A stretch of 64,000 nt of DNA from positions 868,001 to 932,000 of the forward strand of contig OZ244866.1 in NCBI GenBank assembly GCA_965221185.1, written 5' to 3'. Made by a program: the position numbers and the translations under genes. The stretch is from Aldehydirespirator sp965221185 (GTDB lineage: Bacteria; Actinomycetota; Acidimicrobiia; Acidimicrobiales; Aldehydirespiratoraceae). A model generated the notes under the pieces. That model did no database searches. It saw nothing but the letters and a program-made list of their open reading frames with translations, and was not told where the DNA came from. Below, piece after piece: positions 1-7,352 of the stretch. The first letter of the stretch is position 1. Every line of letters starts with the position of its first letter.

Positions 1-462
1 TCGAGGCTCGGCCCCGGCCGCACGCTGGCCCTGGTGGGAGCCAGCGGGTCGGGGAAGTCGAGCCTGGTGAACGCCTTGGCCGGTGCCGAAGTTACGGCCA
101 CGGCCGCGGTCCGCACCTCGGACCGGCGGGGGCGGCACACCACCATCGCGCGCCGGCTCGTTCTGCTCCCCGATGACGGCGGCTTGGTGCTCGACACGCC
201 GGGCGTGCGGGCCCTCGGACTCACCGACGCCCAGGAGGCGCTGAGCCGGGTGTTCAGCGACATAGAGGGGCACGCTCGCGGCTGCCGGTTCTCGGACTGT
301 GCCCACGGAGCGGAGCCCGACTGCGCGGTGGCCGCGGCAGTGCGGGGCGGGGAGGTGGATGCCCGCCGGGTGGAGCGCTTCCTCGCGCTGCGAGACGAGA
401 TCGAACAACAGAGGATCCGCGAGGAGAGGCGGACCAGATCCAGGACCCGCGGCCGGCGCTGA
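1..462 (+). CDS. rsgA: Ribosome small-subunit-dependent GTPase RsgA, 3' part
   Basis: The reading frame is open from base 1 and ends at a TGA, so this is the C-terminal ~153 residues of a gene cut by the window edge. A P-loop (GASGSGKSSL) is followed by a DTPG G3 motif and by the zinc-binding pattern C-x4-C-x-H-x5-C (from CRFSDC to PDC) that marks RsgA/YjeQ. RsgA is a circularly permuted GTPase that assists late maturation of the 30S subunit. The end of the protein is a basic, helix-prone tail. The missing part should hold the OB-fold domain and the G4/G5 motifs. Confidence 0.93.
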   Translation, partial: SRLGPGRTLALVGASGSGKSSLVNALAGAEVTATAAVRTSDRRGRHTTIARRLVLLPDDGGLVLDTPGVRALGLTDAQEALSRVFSDIEGHARGCRFSDCAHGAEPDCAVAAAVRGGEVDARRVERFLALRDEIEQQRIREERRTRSRTRGRR

Positions 463-500
463 GCCGACCCGCCGACGGCCCAGCGGTGATCAACCGGTGA

Positions 501-1994
501 TCAACCGAGGCGACGGCGTTCTATCTTGCCCGACGGGTTGCGGGGCAGCGCGTCGACCAGCTCCAACGCCTCCGGCAGCTTGTGGCGGGCCAGGGTGGCG
601 GAGCCGAAGTCCCGCAATTCCTCCAAGGTCGGAGGGTTGGCGCGATCTCGTGGCACCACGACGGCCAGGCCGATCTCACCCATCACCGGGTCCGGGCGGG
701 GAACCACGGCCACCTCCCTCACGGCCGGATGCCCTGACAGCACACCCTCGACCTCCATCGGGTACACGTTGTAGCCGCCGCGTATGAACACTTCGCTTGT
801 GCGTCCGGCCAGCCGGTACAGGCCGTTGGCGTCGACGGCGGCTAGGTCACCTGTACGCAGCCAGCCGTTCACCAGCGCCTGAGCGCTGGCCGCCGGATCG
901 CGCCAGTAGCCCGACATGACCGCGGGCGACTTCAGCCAGAGTTCTCCCGTCTCGCCGGGGTCCAGCCGCGCCCCGGCCGAGTCCCGGATCTCGGCTTGCA
1001 CGCCGGGGCGGGGCCGGCCCACGGTATGGCAGGCCTCGTCATCGCCGGCGTCGAGCGCGGTGGCCATTCCCACCCCGCCGGACTCGGTGGACGAGTAGCG
1101 GATCGAGTACGGGGCGCCGAAGCGCTCGCGGGCGGTTCTCACCAGTTCCGGCGTCGACGCGCCGCCGCCGGCCACTACTGCCCGCACGGCGGAGAAGTCC
1201 AACTGGGTGGACAACGGGTGCCGGACCATGAGGGCGATCTGCGGGGCCACGCCGTTCACTGAGGCCATGCGATGGCGGGCTATGAGCTCCAGAGCCGCTC
1301 CGGCCGACCAGCGCTCCAACAAGTGGGTGGTCTGGCCACAGGCCAGCATCCACGGGAGCTTCGTCATGAAGGCGACGTGCGCGAAATGGGTGGACGAGAT
1401 GCTGTGGCCACCGCCCCACGCCCCCCCGGCGTCGATATCGGCCACCGCCCGCAGCTGCTGGTTCGCGAACCAGGCTGCCTTGGGCGTTCCCGTCGAACCC
1501 GACGTGAAGCAGATGCACACTGGGTGCTCGCCGTCGGGATCGGCATCAGGGCTCGCCTGGTTCTGCTTCGAGGGGCTCGAGCCCGAGCGGAGATACCCGC
1601 CGGCCGCAGCCGGATTGCGTCCCTCCTCAAGTACTTCCACCCGGCCCGCAGCGTCGCGGGCAAGGTGGGCCAGGTGCGGATCCACTATCACCAGGTCCGC
1701 TCGCAGCGCGTCGAGGCAGCGGGCCACCTCGGCGGGAGTCAGCAGGGGGTTGATGCCCGCGGTGGCCGTCCCGATGCGGGCCGCGCCAAGGTAGATAGCC
1801 ACATAGTCGATGTCGGAGGGCAGCACCAGGGCCACTGTCGATCCCTCGCCGAGCCCTCGCTCGCGCAGCCCGGCTGCGACCTGGCGCGCCGCCTGTTCGA
1901 GCTGCTCGAAGCTCAGGGATTTGCCTTCCGGTGTCACGAAGGCGGCTCGCTCTGCGTAGTCGCTTGCCCCCCGTTTGATGGCCTCCGTCAGCAC
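501..1994 (-). CDS. Acyl-CoA synthetase (class I AMP-forming ligase)
   Basis: This is a 497-residue adenylate-forming ligase. The phosphate-binding loop FTSGSTGTPK lies near residue 163. YSSTESGG, GELWLKSP, GWLRTGDLA and the hinge region RGGYNVYPMEVEG follow in order, and the catalytic lysine motif NPSGK sits near the C-terminus. The family activates a carboxylic acid with ATP and transfers it to CoA; medium- or long-chain fatty or aromatic acids are likely substrates but cannot be told apart here. The GTG start directly follows the TGA of the upstream sulfite-oxidase-like gene, so translation is probably coupled. Neighbouring CoA enzymes support a role in acyl catabolism. Confidence 0.85.
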   Translation of the reverse strand: MLTEAIKRGASDYAERAAFVTPEGKSLSFEQLEQAARQVAAGLRERGLGEGSTVALVLPSDIDYVAIYLGAARIGTATAGINPLLTPAEVARCLDALRADLVIVDPHLAHLARDAAGRVEVLEEGRNPAAAGGYLRSGSSPSKQNQASPDADPDGEHPVCICFTSGSTGTPKAAWFANQQLRAVADIDAGGAWGGGHSISSTHFAHVAFMTKLPWMLACGQTTHLLERWSAGAALELIARHRMASVNGVAPQIALMVRHPLSTQLDFSAVRAVVAGGGASTPELVRTARERFGAPYSIRYSSTESGGVGMATALDAGDDEACHTVGRPRPGVQAEIRDSAGARLDPGETGELWLKSPAVMSGYWRDPAASAQALVNGWLRTGDLAAVDANGLYRLAGRTSEVFIRGGYNVYPMEVEGVLSGHPAVREVAVVPRPDPVMGEIGLAVVVPRDRANPPTLEELRDFGSATLARHKLPEALELVDALPRNPSGKIERRRLG

Positions 1995-4193
1995 TCAGCG
2001 CCTGACCTCGACCCTGAGGCTGTGCCATCCCTCGGCGCCGTTGGGCCGGGGCGGCACGCTGAACTCACCCTGAGTGGTGCCGGTGCCGTCTGTGGCCCGC
2101 ACCTGGATCCGGTGCCTGCCCGACCTGTCGGGGGTCCACTCCCGGTGCCATTGCACCCAGCTCTCGTCGCCCAGGGCTTGACCCAGACGGCATGGTGTCC
2201 AGTCCCCGCGGCCGATCTTCGTCTCGACGCGCTCGATGCCGCGGGTGGGTGCCCAGGCGATGCCGGCCACCGAAGTGGTCTCGCCGACTCTGAGCCTGGC
2301 GTTGCTCCTAGGGGTGTCGACGCGGCTCTGGATCTTGATGGGTCCCCGCTTGGACCAGCCTCGGGGCACCCAGTAGCCGTCGAAGCCGTCCCAGGTGGTG
2401 AGGTGGATCTCGTCGAGCCACTTCACGGCGGAGACGTAGCCGTAGAGGCCGGCTACCACCAGCCGGGCCGGGAAGCCGTGGCTGACCGGCAGGAGCTCGT
2501 TGTTCATGCCGATGGCGAGGATGGCGTTGCGGCCGTCGTTCACCGCCCCGATCGGGAAGCCCGCGGTGAAGTCGTCGACCGAGCGGCCGACGACCTGGTT
2601 GGCGGATCGCAGCGCGCCGGCCCGCTCGAGCAGGGCCGCCAGGGGGACGCCGGTCCACATCGCGTTGCCGACCAACTGGCCTCCCACCGGATTGGACACG
2701 CACGACAGGGTGATCACGTGGTCGGAGAGGTCCATGGCCAGAATGTCGTCGAAGGTGAGCTCGTAGGGGCGGTCGACCATGCCGGTGAAGCGCAGGCGCC
2801 AGCTGGACGGATCCACCTGGGGGATGCGTAGAGCCGTGTCGATGCGGTAGAACTCGTCAGTCGGGGTGATGGGCGTTATGTACGGCGAGATGCCGGTCAC
2901 CTCGTCGTCGAGGGTGTCGATGCGGGCCAGCTGCTCCTGAACCGACAGGTGCCGCGGCGGCTGGGTGGTGGTGGGCGCGGGTTCAGGTTCGGGAGCTTGG
3001 GTGGTGGTGGGCGCGGGTTCGGGAGCCTCGGTGGTGGGCGCGGGTTCGGGAGCTTGGGTGGTGGTGGGCGCGGGTTCGGGAGCCTCGGTGGTGGGCGCGG
3101 GTTCGGGAGCTTGGGTGGTGGTGGGAGCGGGTTCGGGAGCCTCGGTGGTGGTGGGCGCGCGTTCGGGAGCCTCGGTGGTGGGCGCGGGTTCGGGAGCTTG
3201 GGTGGTGGTGGGCGCAGGTTGTTCTGCGTCGGTCGTTTGGGTCTGTTCGGCTTGTTGGGTGGTGGTGGGCGCCGGTTGTCCTGCGTCGGTCGTTTGGGTG
3301 GTGGTGGGCGCGGGTTGTTCTGCGTCGGTCGTTTGGGTCTGTTCGGCTGCTTGTTGGGTGGTGGTGGGCGCGGCCCCTCCGGTGTCGACGGCTCCATGGG
3401 TCGTGGTGGGCGTGTCCGCAACCGACGACGCGACCTCGGGGTCCGTTGGTTGCGGCTCGATCGCAGTTGGTTGGTTGGTCGCGGGAGCCGGGTCTCGCGA
3501 CGGCAAGGAGTAGGCCTCGCGGGCCTGCTCGGCGACCGACTCGCCCCGCAGGCTTCGCCCAATCCCCACCAGGCCGAGGGCGGCGACCGCCGCGCCGGCG
3601 GCATAGGCGAAGAAGGACCTTCGTGTGCCGCCCAGCTCGGGTGACTCGGGAACGTCATCGACTCCTGGCTCTGCATTTGGCGCGGCAGCGCCGGAGCCCT
3701 GCCGCGCACCGGCGGCCCGGCTCACGAGGAATAGAGTCGTGGCCGCGCCCAGCGCGGCGGCTGCCAGCGCTACGAGCCACGATTTCACGGCCGGGCTCAA
3801 CGGGTTGCGGGCCGCGGCCCAACCGCCGATCAGCCCGAACAGCGCGTAGCCCCCGACGGCGATGCTGCGGCTGCCGCGCGCAGCCACTCGGCCGAGCAGG
3901 CCGCAGATGGCCAGCGACAGCACGAGGACGCCCCCTGTGAGCATTGTCTTCTGGCTGGCCCCGATGTTGGCGATGCTGAACGCCACCACATCGCCCGGGG
4001 TGTAGTCGGTGACTACCTCGCCGACTGCGATCACCAGCGACGGGATGGTCTCGCTGATGCCCTCGATCAACTCTCCGAAGCCCAGGGCCACCGCCGCGCC
4101 CGCGGCTCCTGCCAGCCATCCCGCCAATCTGCCTGCTCTGGGGTGGCCCGTCGGAGAGACCTCGGTTGCGGGAGCTTCCTCGGGGTCGGGCAC
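1995..4193 (-). CDS. Membrane-anchored sulfite-oxidase-like molybdopterin oxidoreductase with Thr/Pro-rich linker
   Basis: The 732-residue product has about five hydrophobic segments in the first ~220 residues, then a low-complexity Thr/Pro/Glu linker (roughly residues 275-410), then a sulfite-oxidase-type molybdopterin domain and a C-terminal Ig-like dimerisation domain. TLSCVSNPVGG contains the cysteine expected to ligate molybdenum, and GFPARLVVAGLYGYVSAVKW is typical of the family. The catalytic part probably sits outside the membrane on a long flexible stalk; the substrate is unknown. The GTG at 4193 is chosen because TACAAT lies 7 nt upstream, as in a leaderless transcript. A longer frame to 4271 would run into the divergent acyl-CoA dehydrogenase. 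Confidence 0.82.
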   Translation of the reverse strand: MPDPEEAPATEVSPTGHPRAGRLAGWLAGAAGAAVALGFGELIEGISETIPSLVIAVGEVVTDYTPGDVVAFSIANIGASQKTMLTGGVLVLSLAICGLLGRVAARGSRSIAVGGYALFGLIGGWAAARNPLSPAVKSWLVALAAAALGAATTLFLVSRAAGARQGSGAAAPNAEPGVDDVPESPELGGTRRSFFAYAAGAAVAALGLVGIGRSLRGESVAEQAREAYSLPSRDPAPATNQPTAIEPQPTDPEVASSVADTPTTTHGAVDTGGAAPTTTQQAAEQTQTTDAEQPAPTTTQTTDAGQPAPTTTQQAEQTQTTDAEQPAPTTTQAPEPAPTTEAPERAPTTTEAPEPAPTTTQAPEPAPTTEAPEPAPTTTQAPEPAPTTEAPEPAPTTTQAPEPEPAPTTTQPPRHLSVQEQLARIDTLDDEVTGISPYITPITPTDEFYRIDTALRIPQVDPSSWRLRFTGMVDRPYELTFDDILAMDLSDHVITLSCVSNPVGGQLVGNAMWTGVPLAALLERAGALRSANQVVGRSVDDFTAGFPIGAVNDGRNAILAIGMNNELLPVSHGFPARLVVAGLYGYVSAVKWLDEIHLTTWDGFDGYWVPRGWSKRGPIKIQSRVDTPRSNARLRVGETTSVAGIAWAPTRGIERVETKIGRGDWTPCRLGQALGDESWVQWHREWTPDRSGRHRIQVRATDGTGTTQGEFSVPPRPNGAEGWHSLRVEVRR
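2962..3372. repeat. Coding minisatellite for the Thr/Pro-rich stalk
   Basis: Alternating units of about 27 and 30 bp (core GGTTCGGGAGC) are repeated in tandem, followed by a second family built on TTGTTCTGCGTCGGTCG. All are multiples of 3, so copy-number change would keep frame. On the minus strand they encode TTTQAPEPAP and TTEAPEPAP motifs and then TTTQQAEQTQTTDAEQPAP-like motifs that form the linker of the molybdoenzyme. Confidence 0.9.
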
Positions 4194-4200
4194 GACGAGG

Positions 4201-4210
4201 ATTGTACGCT
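4201..4210. promoter_or_regulatory. Overlapping divergent -10 elements
   Basis: The sequence ATTGTACGCT holds TACAAT on the minus strand (4201-4206), 7 nt before the GTG at 4193, and TACGCT on the plus strand (4205-4210), 8 nt before the ATG at 4219. The two boxes share the central TA. Both match the TANNNT actinobacterial -10 and both give leaderless spacing. No clear -35 was identified for either. Confidence 0.6.
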
Positions 4211-4218
4211 CGATGGAG

Positions 4219-5430
4219 ATGGACTTCCGGTCCGATCCTGCGCTTGCCAGCTTCGCCGATGAGGTGCGCACCTGGCTGGAGGAGCACCTCGTCGGCGAGT
4301 TCGCCCGCTACCGGGGTCGCGGCCTCACCGGGCAGGAGGACGTGCCGGTGGATGTGCAGATCGCCTGGGAGCGGGCGCTGGCATCGGGGGGATGGCTCGG
4401 GCTCGACTTTCCCGAACGGATCGGTGGTCGGGGCTGCACCCTGGCCGAGCAAGTGGTGTTCTTCAACACCTACACCGAGGCCCGTGCCCCCGGACGGCTG
4501 CCCAACGTGGGCGTGATGCTGCTCGGCCCCACGCTGATGGCCTTCGGTTCGGAACAGCAGCAGCGTCGCTTCGTGCCCCCCATCCTGGCCGGCGAGGAGC
4601 TGTGGTGCCAGGGCTATTCGGAGCCCGGCGCGGGCAGCGACCTCGCCGGTGTTGCCACAAGGGCCACCCGGCGCGGCGATGTGTGGGTAATCAATGGGCA
4701 GAAGGTGTGGACCTCTCTGGCCCAGCACGCCGACTGGATCTTCGTGCTGGCTCGCAGCACTGCCGGCTCGGAGCGCCACAACGGGCTCAGTTATCTGCTC
4801 GTTCCCATGGATCAGCCTGGGATCGAGATCCGTCCCATCATCCAGCTCACCGGCGGCGTTGAGTTCAACGAGACGTTCTTTGGCGACGCCCTAACCGAGG
4901 CGGACCTCGTGGTGGGAGGCGAGGGAAACGGCTGGAAGGTGGCCATGGGGACACTCGCCTTCGAGCGGGGAGCGAGCACTCTGGGCCAGCAGACCGGCTT
5001 CCGCCAGGAGCTCGACAGCCTGCTGGCCGAAGCCAGGGCGTCGGGACGCATCGACTGCGGGGTGTTACGCGCCGAGCTGGTCCAGTGCCACATCGAACTC
5101 GAGATCCTGCGTTACAACCAGTTGCGGCTTCTCACCTCGCTCACACACGATGCTCCCGCCGGCCCGGAGCAGTCCATCGGCAAGCTCTACTGGGCCTCTT
5201 GGCACCGGCGCCTGGGCGAGCTGGCCATGAGGGTGAGGGGCGCTCCCGCGATGGTCGCCGATCCGGCAGGCGGTGCCCACACCGGCGAGGGCGGGCTCGA
5301 CTATCCGCTTGACCGCTGGCAGCGCACGTTCCTGTACTCGCGGGCCCACACCATCTATGGGGGAAGCAACGAAATACAGCGTAATATAATAGGAGAGCGG
5401 GTTCTGGGTCTGCCACGAGAGCCGCGGTAG
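4219..5430 (+). CDS. Acyl-CoA dehydrogenase (FadE-type)
   Basis: This is a 403-residue flavoprotein of the acyl-CoA dehydrogenase family, catalysing alpha,beta-desaturation of acyl-CoA with electrons passed to ETF. It shows YSEPGAGSDLAG in the middle domain, GQKVWTS and the C-terminal IYGGSNEIQRNIIGERVLG. In MCAD the catalytic glutamate lies in the matching IYEGT segment; here that position is Gly. The base must therefore lie elsewhere, as in isovaleryl-type enzymes, or in a partner subunit. ATG 4219 gives leaderless spacing from TACGCT at 4205-4210; ATG 4213 (two residues longer) is the alternative. Confidence 0.88.
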   Translation: MDFRSDPALASFADEVRTWLEEHLVGEFARYRGRGLTGQEDVPVDVQIAWERALASGGWLGLDFPERIGGRGCTLAEQVVFFNTYTEARAPGRLPNVGVMLLGPTLMAFGSEQQQRRFVPPILAGEELWCQGYSEPGAGSDLAGVATRATRRGDVWVINGQKVWTSLAQHADWIFVLARSTAGSERHNGLSYLLVPMDQPGIEIRPIIQLTGGVEFNETFFGDALTEADLVVGGEGNGWKVAMGTLAFERGASTLGQQTGFRQELDSLLAEARASGRIDCGVLRAELVQCHIELEILRYNQLRLLTSLTHDAPAGPEQSIGKLYWASWHRRLGELAMRVRGAPAMVADPAGGAHTGEGGLDYPLDRWQRTFLYSRAHTIYGGSNEIQRNIIGERVLGLPREPR

Positions 5431-5493
5431 GTGTGAGCTAGTCCGATACTCTGAAAGTCACCGAGCGGAAGAAACCGAGCCGAAGGAGACGCG

Positions 5494-6330
5494 ATGGGGC
5501 GCATCAGCAATACCTGGCAACTGGCCAAGACATCTTGGGCGGTGCTGAAGAAGGACCGGGAGCTGCTGTGGATCCCGGTGCTGTCGTTCCTGGCGTCGGC
5601 CGCGGTGATTGTCGTCGTGCTCGTGCTGACCTTCCTCACACTGTCCACGACGTCCTCCCACGGCGATACCTCCATGGAGATAGACCCGGCGATGATCGTC
5701 GTGTACCTGGTGGGGGCACTCCTCCTTGGCATCATCTCGGTGTTCTTCAACGGTGCGCTGGTGGCCGGTGCCCACGAGCGGCTCACCGGGGGCGATCCGA
5801 CGGTGCGCAGTGCGGTCGGCCGGGCGTTCTCGCGCATCGGCGGGCTGGTCCCGTGGGCGCTCATAACGACCACGGTGGGACTGGTTCTTCAGGCCCTGAG
5901 GGATCGGGCCGGCTTTCTCGGACGGATCGTCACCCACATGCTGGCCATGGCCTGGGAGGTGGTCACCTTCCTCACCGTCCCGGCCATCGTCATCGACAAT
6001 GTCGGTGCCATCGAGGGCCTGAAGCGTTCGGCGTCGCTGCTGCGCCAGACGTGGGGCGAGAACATCGCAGCCCGTGTCGGATTCGGCCTCCTCGGCTTCC
6101 TTCTCATTCTTCCGGCCGCGATTGTGGCCGGCCTGTTCATCGCGTCGGGCTGGACGGTGCTGATGGCCATCGGCTTGATCGCCGGGGCAGCCTGGGTGGC
6201 AGTGGTGGTAGTGGTGCTCACTGCCCTGAACGCCATCTTCCAGACCGCGCTGTACCTCTACGCCACCACCGGGATGCCTCCTTCCGGCTTCGAGCAGGCC
6301 CCCCTGGCGCAGACCTTCGTCCACAAGTAA
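5494..6330 (+). CDS. DUF6159-like integral membrane protein
   Basis: The 278-residue protein has six hydrophobic segments (about residues 25-50, 70-92, 112-135, 150-170, 190-215 and 222-250) with a short amphipathic N-terminus (TWQLAKTSWAVLKKDRELLW) characteristic of the DUF6159 family. No catalytic motif is visible and its function is unknown. A good Shine-Dalgarno sequence (AAGGAGA) precedes the ATG. It ends with VHK and is followed by a hairpin before the convergent enoyl-CoA hydratase gene. Confidence 0.75.
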   Translation: MGRISNTWQLAKTSWAVLKKDRELLWIPVLSFLASAAVIVVVLVLTFLTLSTTSSHGDTSMEIDPAMIVVYLVGALLLGIISVFFNGALVAGAHERLTGGDPTVRSAVGRAFSRIGGLVPWALITTTVGLVLQALRDRAGFLGRIVTHMLAMAWEVVTFLTVPAIVIDNVGAIEGLKRSASLLRQTWGENIAARVGFGLLGFLLILPAAIVAGLFIASGWTVLMAIGLIAGAAWVAVVVVVLTALNAIFQTALYLYATTGMPPSGFEQAPLAQTFVHK

Positions 6331-6332
6331 CC

Positions 6333-6349
6333 CTCGGCTCAAAGCCGAG
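6333..6349. terminator. Hairpin between convergent genes
   Basis: CTCGGCT-CAA-AGCCGAG is a perfect 7-bp stem with a 3-nt loop, 3 nt after the stop of the DUF6159-like gene and 28 nt before the stop of the convergent hydratase. There is no T-run, so a terminator role rests on position only. Confidence 0.4.
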
Positions 6350-6376
6350 CGAACGCCGCCCGCCGGCGACGGGCCC

Positions 6377-7345
6377 TCAGACCAGTTCGTCGACCAGGCC
6401 CCAGTGCCGCGCCTCACCGGCATCGACCTCGGCGTTGGTGAGCAGCCAGGCCAGGGTTCTCTGGCGGCCGATACGAGCGGGGATGCTCACCGTGCCGCCC
6501 GCGCCCGGTATGAGGCCCATCGAGAGCTCCGGGAGCCGGAACCGGGCCCGCTCGGTGGCGGTGACCGTGGCGCAGAACGCGGCCAGCTCGATTCCCGCGC
6601 CCACGCACGCTCCGTCGACAAGCGCAGTCGCCCGTCCGGCGATGGCCGCCAGCCAGGGCGCAGCCTTGGCTCGGCTGCGGATCAGGTGCGCGGTGACAGG
6701 GTCTGAGACCGTGCCGAACTCGGCCGGGTCACCTCCGGCACAGAAGTTGCCCCCCGCGCCCGTGATCACCACCGGCCGGTGGTCGGCGCCCGCCACGAGG
6801 GCCTTGAGAACGTCGACGAGCTGGTCCCGCATGGCCGCGTCGAACAGGTTGAGCAGGCGGGGGCGGTTCAGCGTCACCATCACCGAGGCGCCGTCGTCGC
6901 TCACGTCGATGCGGGGCTGATCGAGGTCCCGACGGGTCCTGCGCCCCCGGCCCGAGAGCCAGCGGGCGTGTTCGGATCCGGCCTGGAGTGTCGCGTAGGC
7001 GAGGCTCTCGACCAGCAGCCCGTCGGACAGGCTGCGCCCGGCGGAGAGGCGAAGAGTCTGGGCCGCCATGACTGAGGCCTGCGGATTGGCTCGCAGCCCG
7101 TCGAGCGCCGGACCGGGATCGTCGAGCGCCAGATCCCACGAGTCGCCCCCGGCGCCCACCGCGACGGACACGACCGGGAGGGTGGAAAGCGCGGCGCCGA
7201 CGTCGTCGGCGGGATCGTCGCCCACCTGCACGACCACTGCGGGTGCCCCGGCGGAAGCCGCGATCTGATCGAGCACCAGCCGGTCGAAGTCGACGGAGAC
7301 GACCGCGGCCCTGACCTCCTCCAACGGCCAGATTCCACCAGTCAT
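6377..7345 (-). CDS. Enoyl-CoA hydratase/isomerase with degenerate N-terminal half-domain
   Basis: This is a 322-residue crotonase-fold protein. The C-terminal ~190 residues carry GAGGNFCAGGD, DGACVGAGIELAAFC and LPELSMGLIPGAGGT, which place glutamates at both positions used by enoyl-CoA hydratase. The first ~125 residues look like a shrunken second crotonase unit: a PVVSVAVG strand is followed by a NPQASVMAAQTLR helix and a SLAYATLQAGSEHARWL helix like those that end a normal hydratase. The ATG is 7 nt past the stop of the upstream acyl-CoA ligase, so the two genes form an operon. Hydration of 2-enoyl-CoA is likely, but specificity is unknown. Confidence 0.75.
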   Translation of the reverse strand: MTGGIWPLEEVRAAVVSVDFDRLVLDQIAASAGAPAVVVQVGDDPADDVGAALSTLPVVSVAVGAGGDSWDLALDDPGPALDGLRANPQASVMAAQTLRLSAGRSLSDGLLVESLAYATLQAGSEHARWLSGRGRRTRRDLDQPRIDVSDDGASVMVTLNRPRLLNLFDAAMRDQLVDVLKALVAGADHRPVVITGAGGNFCAGGDPAEFGTVSDPVTAHLIRSRAKAAPWLAAIAGRATALVDGACVGAGIELAAFCATVTATERARFRLPELSMGLIPGAGGTVSIPARIGRQRTLAWLLTNAEVDAGEARHWGLVDELV

Positions 7346-7352
7346 GGCTAGC

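Noticed and set aside
1272..2831. 519-codon plus-strand frame opposite the ligase and molybdoenzyme
   Set aside because: It crosses two well-supported minus-strand genes and has no domain signature.
2949..3644. Gly/Val-rich plus-strand frame opposite the molybdoenzyme linker
   Set aside because: It is the antisense reading of the Thr/Pro repeat with period-3 composition; nothing else supports it.
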